DNA from: an uncultured Agrobacterium sp.
Lineage (GTDB): Bacteria; Pseudomonadota; Alphaproteobacteria; Rhizobiales; Rhizobiaceae
Assembly: GCA_913777615.1 (NCBI GenBank)
Contig: CAJYTK010000017.1
Coordinates: forward strand, 62,001-126,000
DNA length: 64,000 nucleotides
Direction of reading: 5' to 3'
Part shown: piece after piece, positions 8,143 to 16,552 of the stretch
How positions within the stretch are numbered: the stretch's first letter is position 1
How the letters are laid out: every line of letters begins with the position of its first letter
Program-made: the position numbers and the translations under genes
The notes under the pieces: model-generated
The model's input: only the letters and a program-made list of their open reading frames with translations
Told to the model about the DNA's origin: nothing
Databases searched by the model: none

Positions 8143-8537
8143 GATATTGCGCCTTGTTTGGAAGAAATGCGGGGGCGGGTGGTCGCGCTGGATAGCTTCA
8201 ACAGGGTGAGAAAGATTGCCCCCTCTAGCGTCTGATGCAGTGCCCTGACCGGCTTCGACAGCGGCCTTGCCGCCGCGGCGCAAACCCAGCCATCGCAGAC
8301 CCGTTGAAACGAGCAAAGCTCTGCGGGCGGGGTCAGGTCCTGCGCCAGAAGAAGGAGGGCCTCAAAGATTGCGCCGGCTTCCAGTAGGGCGCTAAAGCGC
8401 TTGCTGGATGGGTGATGCCGGCTTGAGAGGGGACTTTCGCTCAGTTTGACATAAGACCAGACATGCTCCTCCCGAACTTTTCCGCCAAGAAGAATGCGAT
8501 CATTCAGATCGAACAGTGAGAGTTCGCCGTGTGCCAT
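8139..8537 (-). CDS. Hypothetical protein, first gene of the 6-8.5 kb operon
   Basis: A 132-residue protein of unknown function, mostly helical, with a conspicuous hydrophobic centre (LLEAGAIFEALLLLAQDL) and two cysteines (LCSF and RVCDGWVCAAAA). The stop codon overlaps the GTG start of the DapA-like gene by four bases (GTGA), so the pair is translationally coupled. I chose the ATG at 8535-8537 (MAHGEL); a GTG at 8546 is possible. No signal peptide. It appears to be the promoter-proximal gene, with nothing on the same strand for about 480 bases upstream. Confidence 0.55.
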   Translation of the reverse strand: MAHGELSLFDLNDRILLGGKVREEHVWSYVKLSESPLSSRHHPSSKRFSALLEAGAIFEALLLLAQDLTPPAELCSFQRVCDGWVCAAAARPLSKPVRALHQTLEGAIFLTLLKLSSATTRPRISSKQGAIS

Positions 8538-9018
8538 GAAATTCACTACTGTTGAACAGACACTGATCTAGGGCTGATCGATGTAGGATTTCGATTGCGA
8601 ATTGGGCATTAGCCAATAAGGAAAAGATAAGGGCGGCAGCTCCCACGCAGCGTGGTCGTTTTTGATCGTAGCCTCAAATATCGCCGCACCAGCAAGGGGC
8701 TGCCGCGATTGTAGATCAGCGAAAATGCATAAAAACCGGACCATAAGTTTCGCAAAAACCGGCCGCGCTATGGCTGTCTCGATGATCCGTCTTCGGGCTT
8801 TGCGAATTTCCCCGGCAGTTTAGGCGTTAAAGCCGTGTTCCTGCCCAAAGGCATAGGCAGCAGCTTATCCCTGCGATACAGGTGACGAGAGTTCACCTAA
8901 GCGAATTTCAATCCTGCTCCAGATTTCCATCGAACGCACTTGATGCGCGCTGCCATCTCAGGCTTCTTTTGGTCTGACGCACGGCAAGCTTCGAGACATG
9001 GGACGGCTGATCTTCGTC
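8538..9018. other. Gene-free stretch between the unknown operon and the GXM-like gene
   Basis: About 480 bases in which I find no gene in any frame that looks real. It should contain the promoter of the minus-strand operon and the 3' end of the GXM-like transcript. A short palindrome CCACG-CAG-CGTGG followed by TCGTTTTTG lies at about 8645-8664 and could end a plus-strand RNA, but no plus-strand gene precedes it. Confidence 0.4.
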
Positions 9019-9720
9019 TCAGCGCTTGTCGCTGAGGCTCTGTGAAATGCCGAAGAGCCAGAGCATCTCGCTGGCATTCAATCGTGCGGTTGCGGGCCGG
9101 GGAAGGACCACGCTTCTGTTTTTCGCTCTTTCGGCAAAAAGGAAATCCGCATAGCGCTTCTCGAGGGCGCGCTCGTAGTCGTCGACAAAAACATGCGTGT
9201 CGTCGTGAGCAACAAGTGCAGTCCAGATGATTGGCAGTGCTCTGCCTGGATTGTCCGGTCGCCATCCCATGGGCGCGTCCACAAGGATAACATCCCAACG
9301 GCGAGACTTGATATTGTCCGGCACAACGGCTTGACGTACGGTGAGAGCCGGGTCCCTCAGGGAAGCGTCTACGGTCGTCGGATAATCCATGTGGTCGATG
9401 TTCAGATCAGGATGCTTGCTTCTGACCTTGTCGATCCAGTCGGGAATATTTTCGAGAAAAAGCGTGTAGCCGTCATGGTTCAGATTGGCCCATAAGGGAC
9501 TGTCATTACCAAGGCCGAAGACCAGCATGTTGCAATTGGGCCCACGGGATCGGATCGCAGCAGAAACAGCCTCGATCTGAACGGGGGACATCTGGGCGTC
9601 GGGATTGTAGTGCTCGCGCAGAACGCCACTGAGCAAACTCTCCTGCGCAGACAGATCCAAGTCTTCGTCAACGTCGTTCTGACTATCGAAGCGCAGCGCT
9701 CCGGCAAGGTTCTTGGTCAC
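9019..9720 (-). CDS. DUF579/GXM family polysaccharide O-methyltransferase homologue
   Basis: A 233-residue protein whose three signature blocks match the plant glucuronoxylan 4-O-methyltransferase/IRX15 family (DUF579, Polysacc_synt_4): NMLVFGLGNDSPLWANLN (residues 64-81), WDVILVDAPMGWRPDNPGR (142-160) and HVFVDDYERALEKRYADFLF (176-195). In plants these proteins use S-adenosylmethionine to methylate the 4-OH of glucuronic acid side chains on xylan. No signal peptide or membrane anchor, so a cytosolic enzyme acting on a nucleotide sugar or lipid-linked glycan is likely. It starts 37 bases after the glycosyltransferase gene and is probably cotranscribed with it. The acceptor is unknown. Confidence 0.8.
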   Translation of the reverse strand: MTKNLAGALRFDSQNDVDEDLDLSAQESLLSGVLREHYNPDAQMSPVQIEAVSAAIRSRGPNCNMLVFGLGNDSPLWANLNHDGYTLFLENIPDWIDKVRSKHPDLNIDHMDYPTTVDASLRDPALTVRQAVVPDNIKSRRWDVILVDAPMGWRPDNPGRALPIIWTALVAHDDTHVFVDDYERALEKRYADFLFAERAKNRSVVLPRPATARLNASEMLWLFGISQSLSDKR

Positions 9721-9757
9721 AATAATCTCTCAATCAAAAAGAGTGTCCGGCGTTCGT

Positions 9758-11227
9758 TTACTGACCGGCAACGACAAGCAGGCCGGAGCCGCCAATGGCG
9801 TTCACGCAGAAGCTCAGTCCGCTGCCGACAGCTTTCCACTGCGCTGCTATAGCGGCCTCGGCAGCCGCGTCTCCCGCCATGAGGCAGAAAGCAAAGCCGC
9901 GCGGCGAAAGATAGGGAGCAAGTGCGGCAAGCGATACCGCGGCGCTTTCGGACGGAACAGACTTGGAGAAGTCCACCACGACCATATCGAATTTCGGCTC
10001 TGCTTCGAGAACGCGAGCGTCCGGGAACATGCCCTTCCTGTCGCCGAACTCGACGGCCTGCGGCTGTGAAACGGCAATCGAAACATAGCCACCGAAGCCG
10101 CAAAGCTTGAGGCGCAGGTCGAGTTCTTGAGCCTCTTCCTCAGACGAGCAAAGGCACGTCAGCTGACGCCCCGTGTCGCGGACGAAGCAGGCCAGCGTGA
10201 GAGCCGAACGGGTGCTGCCGACGTGGAGGATGTCGGCATTGTCGGTGCGTGTCGACAGAATGCCACGAAGCGACCAGACCTGTTCCGGCGTCAACCGCAG
10301 AGGCCCGCAATAGGCCATCGCATTGATGATCGCAGGCATTTCAGCCACGACGAGATTACCCGTTATATCGCTCCATGTCTGAGGAGAGGATTTCGCAGTC
10401 ATGGAAGCTGGCTCACTTTTGTTGTGCAGGGATTTCGGCTTGGCGACGGTGGAAGGCGTTTTGGCCGGCTCAGTCTCCGGCGCGGGCCGCGTCAGCGGAA
10501 GCGGTGTCTTGTTGAACACCGCATGCGCTGATTTTTGCTGTATCGTCGAATTCAGACCCTGCGAGTTCGGATCGAGATTGTGGTGCGACAGCGGATTTGT
10601 CGCCGTGTAGAGATAAGCATTCGAGGCGAGGAACTGATACCTGCGAGTCTGGTCGAGAATCGGCAGAGCAATCGCGATATCGCAGGCTGCCTGCAGCCAT
10701 TCCCCCTCGCTATCCTTGAAGTAGTCATCCGGCACATTGCCGAGGAGCTCGGCGCGGAAGCTGAAAAAGTGACTTGTCTTCCAGCCCTGTAAGCGCGGGG
10801 GGCGGTTTGGGTCCAGCGGACCATTGCCGCCGACACGGCCATCATCCAGAGCGAAATTCGTCCAGACGACGTCCTTGCCGGCGTCATACAGTGCCTTCAT
10901 GCCTTCCAGAACGCGCGGCTCTATCAGTTGATCGTCCGCATCCACCACACCGACGAAGGTCGCATTACCAACGAGCGGGCGCAGATGCTCCGCAGCATTG
11001 CGCGCCTTTCCAAAGCGCGTTTCATTGACGACGAGAGTGTGTCGATCAGCAAAATGGCTCTCCAGAGATGCCCTGGCCGCCTCGCCGGTACCGTCATCCG
11101 AGGCATCGTCGATGAAGAGGATATGCACGTCCTTCAATGTCTGCTTCGCGACACTCTCGATCGCACGCGGCGCATAGAGCGCGCAATTACGCCCGGTCAT
11201 GAAAATCAATGCTGCGGAAGATTGCAT
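9758..11227 (-). CDS. Family 2 glycosyltransferase fused to a methyltransferase-like domain
   Basis: About 489 residues. The N-terminal 240 residues are a GT-A family 2 glycosyltransferase: ALIFMTGRNCALYAPRAIES, FIDDASDDGTGEA and a DXD-type VDADDQ motif near residue 96. A Pro/Thr/Lys-rich linker (about 270-320) leads to a C-terminal Rossmann-like domain (DILHVGSTRSALTLACFV, then FDMVVVDFSKS) that resembles class I methyltransferases but lacks a clean GxGxG. It is predicted to extend a surface or secreted glycan, which the GXM-like neighbour might methylate. The start at 11225-11227 places beta-strand 1 at the N-terminus; an ATG at 11305 is possible. Function inferred from domains. Confidence 0.75.
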   Translation of the reverse strand: MQSSAALIFMTGRNCALYAPRAIESVAKQTLKDVHILFIDDASDDGTGEAARASLESHFADRHTLVVNETRFGKARNAAEHLRPLVGNATFVGVVDADDQLIEPRVLEGMKALYDAGKDVVWTNFALDDGRVGGNGPLDPNRPPRLQGWKTSHFFSFRAELLGNVPDDYFKDSEGEWLQAACDIAIALPILDQTRRYQFLASNAYLYTATNPLSHHNLDPNSQGLNSTIQQKSAHAVFNKTPLPLTRPAPETEPAKTPSTVAKPKSLHNKSEPASMTAKSSPQTWSDITGNLVVAEMPAIINAMAYCGPLRLTPEQVWSLRGILSTRTDNADILHVGSTRSALTLACFVRDTGRQLTCLCSSEEEAQELDLRLKLCGFGGYVSIAVSQPQAVEFGDRKGMFPDARVLEAEPKFDMVVVDFSKSVPSESAAVSLAALAPYLSPRGFAFCLMAGDAAAEAAIAAQWKAVGSGLSFCVNAIGGSGLLVVAGQ

Positions 11228-11395
11228 GAATGGCGAGCTTTCGGATGAATTTCTATTCCTCCCCACGTTAGCGGGCAAAGCTTTTACGAACCTTGTGATC
11301 GGCATTTCCGATGCTGTGGTGGCTCGGTAATTCGCTGCGCAAGGAACCTTCTGCGTCTGAAAGAAGTTCATCTCGGTATATAAGGAGAGATTAAA

Positions 11396-11473
11396 ATGCT
11401 GAGAGGACTACTCTTATGGGCGCTTGGCGTCCCGTTCTTCGTCGTCGTTCTACTGTGGATGTTTGTCTTTTAA
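11396..11473 (+). CDS. 25-residue membrane peptide
   Basis: An ATG at 11396 follows a strong ribosome binding site (AAGGAGAG at 11382-11389) and opens a 25-codon frame ending in TAA at 11471-11473. The peptide starts MLRGLLLWALGVPFF and is almost wholly hydrophobic, one membrane span with a single arginine near the N-terminus. It resembles short MLRGLLLW peptides found in rhizobia, with no known role. Because it is so short, the ribosome binding site is the main evidence. Confidence 0.55.
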   Translation: MLRGLLLWALGVPFFVVVLLWMFVF

Positions 11474-11536
11474 GACATTCAGAACATAGGCGCGCACCCG
11501 TCCCGTTCGACGCTGGGGGCAAAATCTAAAAGCGAA

Positions 11537-11569
11537 CGAAACGCATCTAAGACATATCAATGCGTTTCG
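11537..11569. repeat. Perfect 10-bp inverted repeat
   Basis: CGAAACGCAT at 11537-11546 and ATGCGTTTCG at 11560-11569 are exact reverse complements around a 13-base loop. The element sits between the 25-residue gene and the bidirectional terminator. It could be an RNA hairpin of the short plus-strand transcript or a protein-binding site. Confidence 0.6.
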
Positions 11570-11594
11570 AGGACGCAGACGAATGCGAAATCGA

Positions 11595-11634
11595 AAAAAA
11601 AGGCGCCGGGACAGTCCGGCGCCTTTTTCCTTAT
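11595..11634. terminator. Bidirectional rho-independent terminator
   Basis: GGCGCCGG (11602-11609) and CCGGCGCC (11616-11623) form a perfect 8-bp stem with loop GACAGT, flanked by A8 on the left and T5 on the right. It can stop the minus-strand cysHDN transcript, whose last codon is at 11631, and the plus-strand transcript of the 25-residue gene. Confidence 0.9.
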
Positions 11635-13106
11635 TCCATATCTTCCAATAGTCTTGAGGCGGATTTAGCGCTCGTTCTGCGGATTTCGATTTCATCACGC
11701 CGGGCGGAGAGCAATTCGCCTGCCAGTAGCGCTTCCGCCAGGTCTGCCGGCAGAGAGAGGATAACGCGTTCGCCATCCGAAATTTTGCCCGTATCGCTGC
11801 GTTTGCCGAGAATCATCCCGCCCGCGACGGTGTTGTTCGTGTCGGGATCGATCAGGATGAAGGAGCCCGTCGAACGGTTATGTTCATACGGGTCGAAAAT
11901 TGCAGTTTCGTCGAACGTCAGACGAACCTTGCCAATCGCGTTCATTGGCAGTGTCTCATCATGCGCCTGCCAGTGACCTTTTTTAAGGTCGAGCTGCGTA
12001 ACGGGCTGAACGCTGACGCGCTGGCGGCGGCTGCCGCTTTTCAGCCAGTATCGCTTGTTTGGCTCGATGCCACCGGGCTGCAATGCCACGATCTGAGCAT
12101 CGAAAGCGAGGCCCGTCTGCGGCTGCGCATCGATAGAAACGATCATATCGCCTCGCGATACATCGACCTGACGATCAAGAACCAGTGTGATGGCATCGCC
12201 AGCAACAGCGGCATTACGCACCAGATCGAAAGTAACGATCTGCTTGACGTTGGCGACCATGCCGGACGGTAGGATGACGACGGAATCGCCGGGCTTCACC
12301 GCGCCACCGGCAACTGTGCCCTGATAGCCCCGGAAACTTTCGCCCGGACGAGACACGCGCTGCACAGGCAGACGGAAGCCGCCAGTCTGTGTGGAGCGGA
12401 CCGTGGCGAGCTCGAGTGTTTCCACAAGTGTTGGGCCGTCATACCAAGGCATCGAAGCCTTGCCGGAAAGCACGACATTCTCGCCCTTGAGTGCAGACAT
12501 CGGAATGGCGACGATCTGCTTGATGCCAAGCGACAGCGCAAACTCCTTGAAGTCATGCGCGATCAGTTCGAAACCGGCCTTGTCGTAGTTGGTAAGGTCG
12601 ATTTTGTTGACGGCGAGCACGAACTGACGAATGCCCATCAGCGCCGCGATCGTGGCATGACGGCGCGTCTGTTCTAGAATGCCGGTTCGCGCGTCCACCA
12701 GAAGTACGGCGAGGTCGGCAGTCGAGGCGCCGGTCGCCATGTTGCGCGTATATTGCTCGTGACCGGGCGTATCGGCGACGATGAAGGCACGCTTGTCGGT
12801 GGCGAAATAGCGATAAGCGACATCAATAGTGATGCCCTGTTCGCGCTCGGCCTGAAGGCCATCGAGCAGAAGCGCGAAATCGGGAAGGCCGAGATCATTC
12901 TGCTTGCCGCTATCGCGCTTCAGTGTCGCCGCCTGATCTTCCTTCACCGCCTTTGTGTCCCAAAGCAGGCGACCGATCAGGGTCGATTTGCCGTCATCCA
13001 CGCTGCCGCAGGTAATGAGGCGAAGCGGGCGGGTATCCTTGACGGTCTTTGCCGGCTCGACGAACGGCAAAATGGTGGCGGATTGCGCCGTGGAGATCTG
13101 TGTCAT
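11631..13106 (-). CDS. cysN: Sulfate adenylyltransferase large (GTPase) subunit
   Basis: A 491-residue CysN, the EF-Tu-like GTPase subunit that couples GTP hydrolysis to formation of adenosine 5'-phosphosulfate by CysD. The G1 motif (GSVDDGKSTLIGRLLWD), G3 (DTPGHEQYTRNMATGAS) and G4 (NKID) are intact, followed by the beta-barrel domains. It is not fused to an APS kinase (CysC), unlike NodQ-type proteins. The ATG overlaps the cysD stop by one base (TGATG). Last gene of the cysHDN operon, followed directly by a strong terminator. Confidence 0.96.
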   Translation of the reverse strand: MTQISTAQSATILPFVEPAKTVKDTRPLRLITCGSVDDGKSTLIGRLLWDTKAVKEDQAATLKRDSGKQNDLGLPDFALLLDGLQAEREQGITIDVAYRYFATDKRAFIVADTPGHEQYTRNMATGASTADLAVLLVDARTGILEQTRRHATIAALMGIRQFVLAVNKIDLTNYDKAGFELIAHDFKEFALSLGIKQIVAIPMSALKGENVVLSGKASMPWYDGPTLVETLELATVRSTQTGGFRLPVQRVSRPGESFRGYQGTVAGGAVKPGDSVVILPSGMVANVKQIVTFDLVRNAAVAGDAITLVLDRQVDVSRGDMIVSIDAQPQTGLAFDAQIVALQPGGIEPNKRYWLKSGSRRQRVSVQPVTQLDLKKGHWQAHDETLPMNAIGKVRLTFDETAIFDPYEHNRSTGSFILIDPDTNNTVAGGMILGKRSDTGKISDGERVILSLPADLAEALLAGELLSARRDEIEIRRTSAKSASRLLEDME

Positions 13107-14059
13107 CAGAAGTAACCCTCGCGCTTTTTCTTTTCCATGGAGCCGGACTGATCGCGATCGATGGCGCGGCCCTGCCGTTCGGAGACCGTGGCAATTTCAA
13201 GCTCGGCGATAACCTCGTCCAGCGTCGTGGCTTCGGAGTGGATCGCGCCGGTTAGCGGGAAGCAGCCAAGCGTGCGGAAGCGGATCGAATCATATTTCAC
13301 CTCTTCGCCTGGCTGCAGTTCCAGCCGCTCGTCTTCCGCAAGAATCATCATGCCGTCACGCTCGATATAGGGGCGTTCCTTGGCATAGTAGAGCGGAACG
13401 AGCGGGATGTTTTCTGCCTGGATGTAGCGCCAGATATCGACTTCCGTCCAGTTGGATAGAGGGAAGGCGCGAACGCTTTCTCCTTGACGCACCATGCCAT
13501 TATAGATGTTCCAAAGTTCCGGGCGTTGGTTGCGCGGGTCCCATTTGTGATCGGGCGTGCGGAAGGAATAGATGCGTTCCTTGGCGCGGCTGGCCTCCTC
13601 GTCGCGACGCGCACCGCCAAAGGCGGCATCGAACTTGCCGGCATCGAGCGCCTGGCGCAGCGCTTCGGTCTTCATGATATCGGTGTAGAGCGCCGATCCA
13701 TGGGTGAAAGGCGTCACGTTTTCCGCCGCTCCACGCGGGTTGGTATGCGAGATCAGATCGAGATCATATTCCTTGACGATATTGTCGCGGAACTCGATCA
13801 TTTCCTTGAACTTCCATCCGGTGTTGACGTGCAGAAGCGGGAAGGGGATGCGGCCCGGGAAGAATGCCTTGCGCGCGAGGTGCAGAAGCACGGATGAATC
13901 CTTGCCGATGGAGTAGAGCATCACGGGACGCTCGAACTCGGCGGCAACTTCACGGAAAATGTGGATGGCTTCGTTTTCGAGGGCTTTCAAGTGGGGGTCG
14001 AGCGGCTGCTTGGGTGTGCTGACGCTGGTGCCTTCCGTTTCCGGAACTGCATTGGACAT
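13106..14059 (-). CDS. cysD: Sulfate adenylyltransferase small subunit
   Basis: A 317-residue CysD, the ATP-pyrophosphatase-type subunit that makes adenosine 5'-phosphosulfate from ATP and sulfate. The PP-loop motif ([14 protein letters not shown]) and the family segment [20 protein letters not shown] are intact, and the C-terminus has [21 protein letters not shown] chose the ATG at 14057-14059 (MSNAVPET) because CCGGAG lies at proper spacing upstream; a longer frame adds 31 residues without support. It lies 32 bases after cysH and overlaps cysN by one base. Confidence 0.96.
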   Translation of the reverse strand: MSNAVPETEGTSVSTPKQPLDPHLKALENEAIHIFREVAAEFERPVMLYSIGKDSSVLLHLARKAFFPGRIPFPLLHVNTGWKFKEMIEFRDNIVKEYDLDLISHTNPRGAAENVTPFTHGSALYTDIMKTEALRQALDAGKFDAAFGGARRDEEASRAKERIYSFRTPDHKWDPRNQRPELWNIYNGMVRQGESVRAFPLSNWTEVDIWRYIQAENIPLVPLYYAKERPYIERDGMMILAEDERLELQPGEEVKYDSIRFRTLGCFPLTGAIHSEATTLDEVIAELEIATVSERQGRAIDRDQSGSMEKKKREGYF

Positions 14060-14091
14060 TTTAAAACTCCGGCAATGTACTGATTGAAATG

Positions 14092-14859
14092 TTAATGGCG
14101 TGAGGCGGGGATTGGCGAGGCTTGCGTGGCTTCGGCAACATGAAGGCCGCATTCGCGCTTCTCGTCATTTTCCCACCACCAGCGACCGGCGCGCTCTGGC
14201 TCGCCGGGCTTGATGGCGCGGGTACAGGGCTCGCAGCCGATGGAAGGGTAGCCACGCTCGTGGAGGGGGTTCACAGGAATGTTTTCCGCCGCGACATGTG
14301 CCTTGATTGTTTCGATGTCCCAGTCCGCCAGCGGATTGATCTTGATGAGATTGCGATCGGAATCGAACTCGGCGAAAGGAGTGGCAGCGCGGTTGCCGGA
14401 CTGGCCTCGGCGAAGGCCGGTTATCCAGAAGCCGGCGCCTTTGAGTGCCTTGCCGAGCGGGATCAACTTGCGGACATGACAGCAAGCGTGGCGCGCCTCG
14501 ACACTCTCATAAAAGCCGTTCAAGCCATATTTTTCAGCATAAGCGCTGACATCATCCGGCTCTGGATGAAAGCGCGTGATCGTCAGACCGTAGCGGTCTT
14601 CCGTCTCATCGATCAATCGAACCGTCTCTGCAAACAGGCGACCTGTCTCAAGCGTCACCACTTCGATAGGAAGGCGATGCGTGCCGATTGCGGCTGTGAT
14701 GACTTGGTCTTCGATGCCGAGGCTCGTCGTGAACACAGTCCGCCACCCAAGCCCCGCGACAAAGGCCAGCCTCTCGACAAGAGAAAGATGCTTCAACGTT
14801 TCATCGAGCGAAGTGATATCGTGCTGGGGTATGGGCTGCGGAGGCGTGTTTATCGTCAT
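14092..14859 (-). CDS. cysH: Adenylyl-sulfate (APS/PAPS) reductase
   Basis: A 255-residue CysH, which reduces activated sulfate to sulfite with thioredoxin. The presence of two extra cysteine pairs (HACCHVRK and CEPCTRA) beside the C-terminal catalytic ECGLH points to the 4Fe-4S, APS-using form typical of rhizobia. The PP-loop region reads [11 protein letters not shown]. First gene of the cysHDN operon; the upstream 530-base region is shared with the divergent sulfate transporter genes, so both sides of sulfur assimilation may be controlled from it. Confidence 0.95.
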   Translation of the reverse strand: MTINTPPQPIPQHDITSLDETLKHLSLVERLAFVAGLGWRTVFTTSLGIEDQVITAAIGTHRLPIEVVTLETGRLFAETVRLIDETEDRYGLTITRFHPEPDDVSAYAEKYGLNGFYESVEARHACCHVRKLIPLGKALKGAGFWITGLRRGQSGNRAATPFAEFDSDRNLIKINPLADWDIETIKAHVAAENIPVNPLHERGYPSIGCEPCTRAIKPGEPERAGRWWWENDEKRECGLHVAEATQASPIPASRH

Positions 14860-15393
14860 TTCTCGATTCCGAAACTTTACTGTCCCGATAATCTTCGAAA
14901 GACGCCATCTTTTACAGAAATGCTCGTGCTTCTCTCAGGCGCTAACGAGCAAATATCTCTCTTGCAGCAGAGTTACGCGCAAAAGAGTCCCAATATATTG
15001 AATCTGTTCCTAGTCGCTGATCACAATAAAACGTTGTTCGCAACCAATTGCAAGAGAATTGCGATATTTTCTGTAATTTTTATAGAATTCTTTTCCGGCG
15101 TCGCGTGATGCTGGCTGATATATAATTGGTGGGCTGCTGCAAAAAATCGGAAATGCCATTCCAGCGAAGCGATTTTTTCTCACTTTATGGGGCGAAATGC
15201 AGCAAAATCGCGAACTGGTTTTGCGCATCTAGGGAATTCCGCGCATTACTTGTTTCATCATTCTTTCCGTTCGCGGCGTTTTTCATATTGCCGGAGGATG
15301 CGGCAGGGAAACACTTTTGCGAATAAATCGCAGCTGATTGACCACGCAATCTCAGACGCTAGTGTGAGACCGTACGCATCCAGGAGGGTAGTG
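14860..15393. promoter_or_regulatory. Divergent control region between cysHDN and sbp-cysTWA
   Basis: About 530 bases with no supported gene between two divergent sulfur operons. The centre (15020-15130) is AT-rich and holds a small GTTG-TTCG-CAAC hairpin. Two related segments, GCTGCAAAAAATCGG (15134-15148) and GCAGCAAAATCGCG (15199-15212), are possible direct repeats. A CysB- or Cbl-like activator would be expected to bind such a region, but I cannot define its site. No SAM or other riboswitch is visible. Confidence 0.45.
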
Positions 15394-16419
15394 ATGTCGA
15401 AATTTCTTTCCAGCCTTGGCGCAATCGCGCTTAGCCTGTCAGTCACATTGGGTGCTGTAGGACCGGTTTCCGCCCAGACCAAGCTCCTCAACGTGTCCTA
15501 TGATCCGACACGAGAGCTTTACAAGGATTTCAATGAGGCTTTTGCCAAAAAGTGGAAAGCCGATACGGGTGAAGACGTCACGATCCAGCAGTCGCACGGC
15601 GGCTCTGGCAAACAGGCCCGTTCCGTCATCGACGGACTCGAGGCCGATGTGGTCACGCTCGCGCTGCAGAGCGATATTGACGCCATCGTCAAGAACAGTG
15701 GCAAGATCAATGCGGACTGGCGTGCGCGCCTACCCCATAACTCCTCGCCCTACACATCCACCATCGTTTTCCTTGTCCGCAAGGGCAACCCCAAGGGCAT
15801 CCATAACTGGGGCGATCTCGTAAAGGGCGACGTCCAGATCGTAACGCCGAATCCCAAGACCTCCGGCGGCGCGCGCTGGAACTATCTCGCAGCCTGGGCT
15901 TGGGCGAATGAAGAGTTCAAGGGCGATCAGGACAAGATCAAGGCCTATGTCGGCGAGCTCTACAAGCGCGCCCCAGTCCTCGATACCGGTGCGCGTGGCT
16001 CGACGGTAACCTTTGCCCAGCGCCAGATCGGTGACGTTCTGCTCGCCTGGGAAAACGAGGCCTATCTTGCCGGTCAGGAATTTGGCGAAGATTCCTTCGA
16101 CATCGTCGTTCCACCGATCTCGATCCTGGCGGAACCGCCTGTTGCCGTGGTCGACGCCAATGTCGATGCCAAGGGTACGCGCAAGGTGGCAGAGGCCTAT
16201 CTGCAATACCTTTACTCCGACGAAGGGCAGAATATTGCGGCCAAGCACTTCTATCGTCCGAGCAATCCGTCTGTGGTCTCCAAGGATCTCCTGAAGCAGC
16301 TGCCGGATATCAAGCTCGTCACCATCGATGATCCGATCTTCGGCGGATGGGCAAAGGCGCAGCCGGAACATTTCGGCGATGGCGGAATCTTCGACCAGAT
16401 TTACAAGCCCGGAAAGTAA
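15394..16419 (+). CDS. sbp: Periplasmic sulfate-binding protein
   Basis: A 341-residue substrate-binding protein of the sulfate ABC importer. A cleavable signal peptide ends at [12 protein letters not shown], and family motifs include [26 protein letters not shown] and [19 protein letters not shown]. The ATG at 15394 has a strong AGGAGG (15382-15387); the frame is open further upstream but without support. It is followed, after 133 bases with two hairpins, by cysT, cysW and cysA, so it delivers sulfate or thiosulfate to that permease. Confidence 0.95.
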   Translation: MSKFLSSLGAIALSLSVTLGAVGPVSAQTKLLNVSYDPTRELYKDFNEAFAKKWKADTGEDVTIQQSHGGSGKQARSVIDGLEADVVTLALQSDIDAIVKNSGKINADWRARLPHNSSPYTSTIVFLVRKGNPKGIHNWGDLVKGDVQIVTPNPKTSGGARWNYLAAWAWANEEFKGDQDKIKAYVGELYKRAPVLDTGARGSTVTFAQRQIGDVLLAWENEAYLAGQEFGEDSFDIVVPPISILAEPPVAVVDANVDAKGTRKVAEAYLQYLYSDEGQNIAAKHFYRPSNPSVVSKDLLKQLPDIKLVTIDDPIFGGWAKAQPEHFGDGGIFDQIYKPGK

Positions 16420-16442
16420 GTGGATGATATAGCGAACCGCCC

Positions 16443-16506
16443 GGGCAGGCCTTGTGTCTGCCCAGCGAGGAGCAGGACAGATCGACTGGCTTCAGGGCCG
16501 GTCGAT
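16443..16506 (+). promoter_or_regulatory. Two intercistronic hairpins between sbp and cysT
   Basis: GGGCAG (16443-16448) pairs with CTGCCC (16458-16463), and ATCGACTGGC (16481-16490) pairs with GCCGGTCGAT (16497-16506) with one wobble. Neither has a T tract. Such stems after a binding-protein gene often protect the upstream mRNA, giving more binding protein than permease; that role is inferred. Confidence 0.55.
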
Positions 16507-16552
16507 GGCGCATATGATGGCTTGTTGAGCCACTAGTTTACCCGGAGCCTCG

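Noticed and set aside
5915-9018. Genomic island inserted at tRNA-Pro
   Set aside because: I looked for a second copy of the tRNA 3' end and for an integrase gene between 6 and 9 kb and saw neither, so the island idea stays unproven.
14122-15108. Open frame antisense to cysH running into the control region
   Set aside because: Overlaps cysH fully and has no recognisable domain or ribosome binding site.
14860-15393. Riboswitch (SAM type) in the sulfur control region
   Set aside because: No conserved core motif of a known SAM riboswitch is visible, only AT-rich sequence and a small hairpin.
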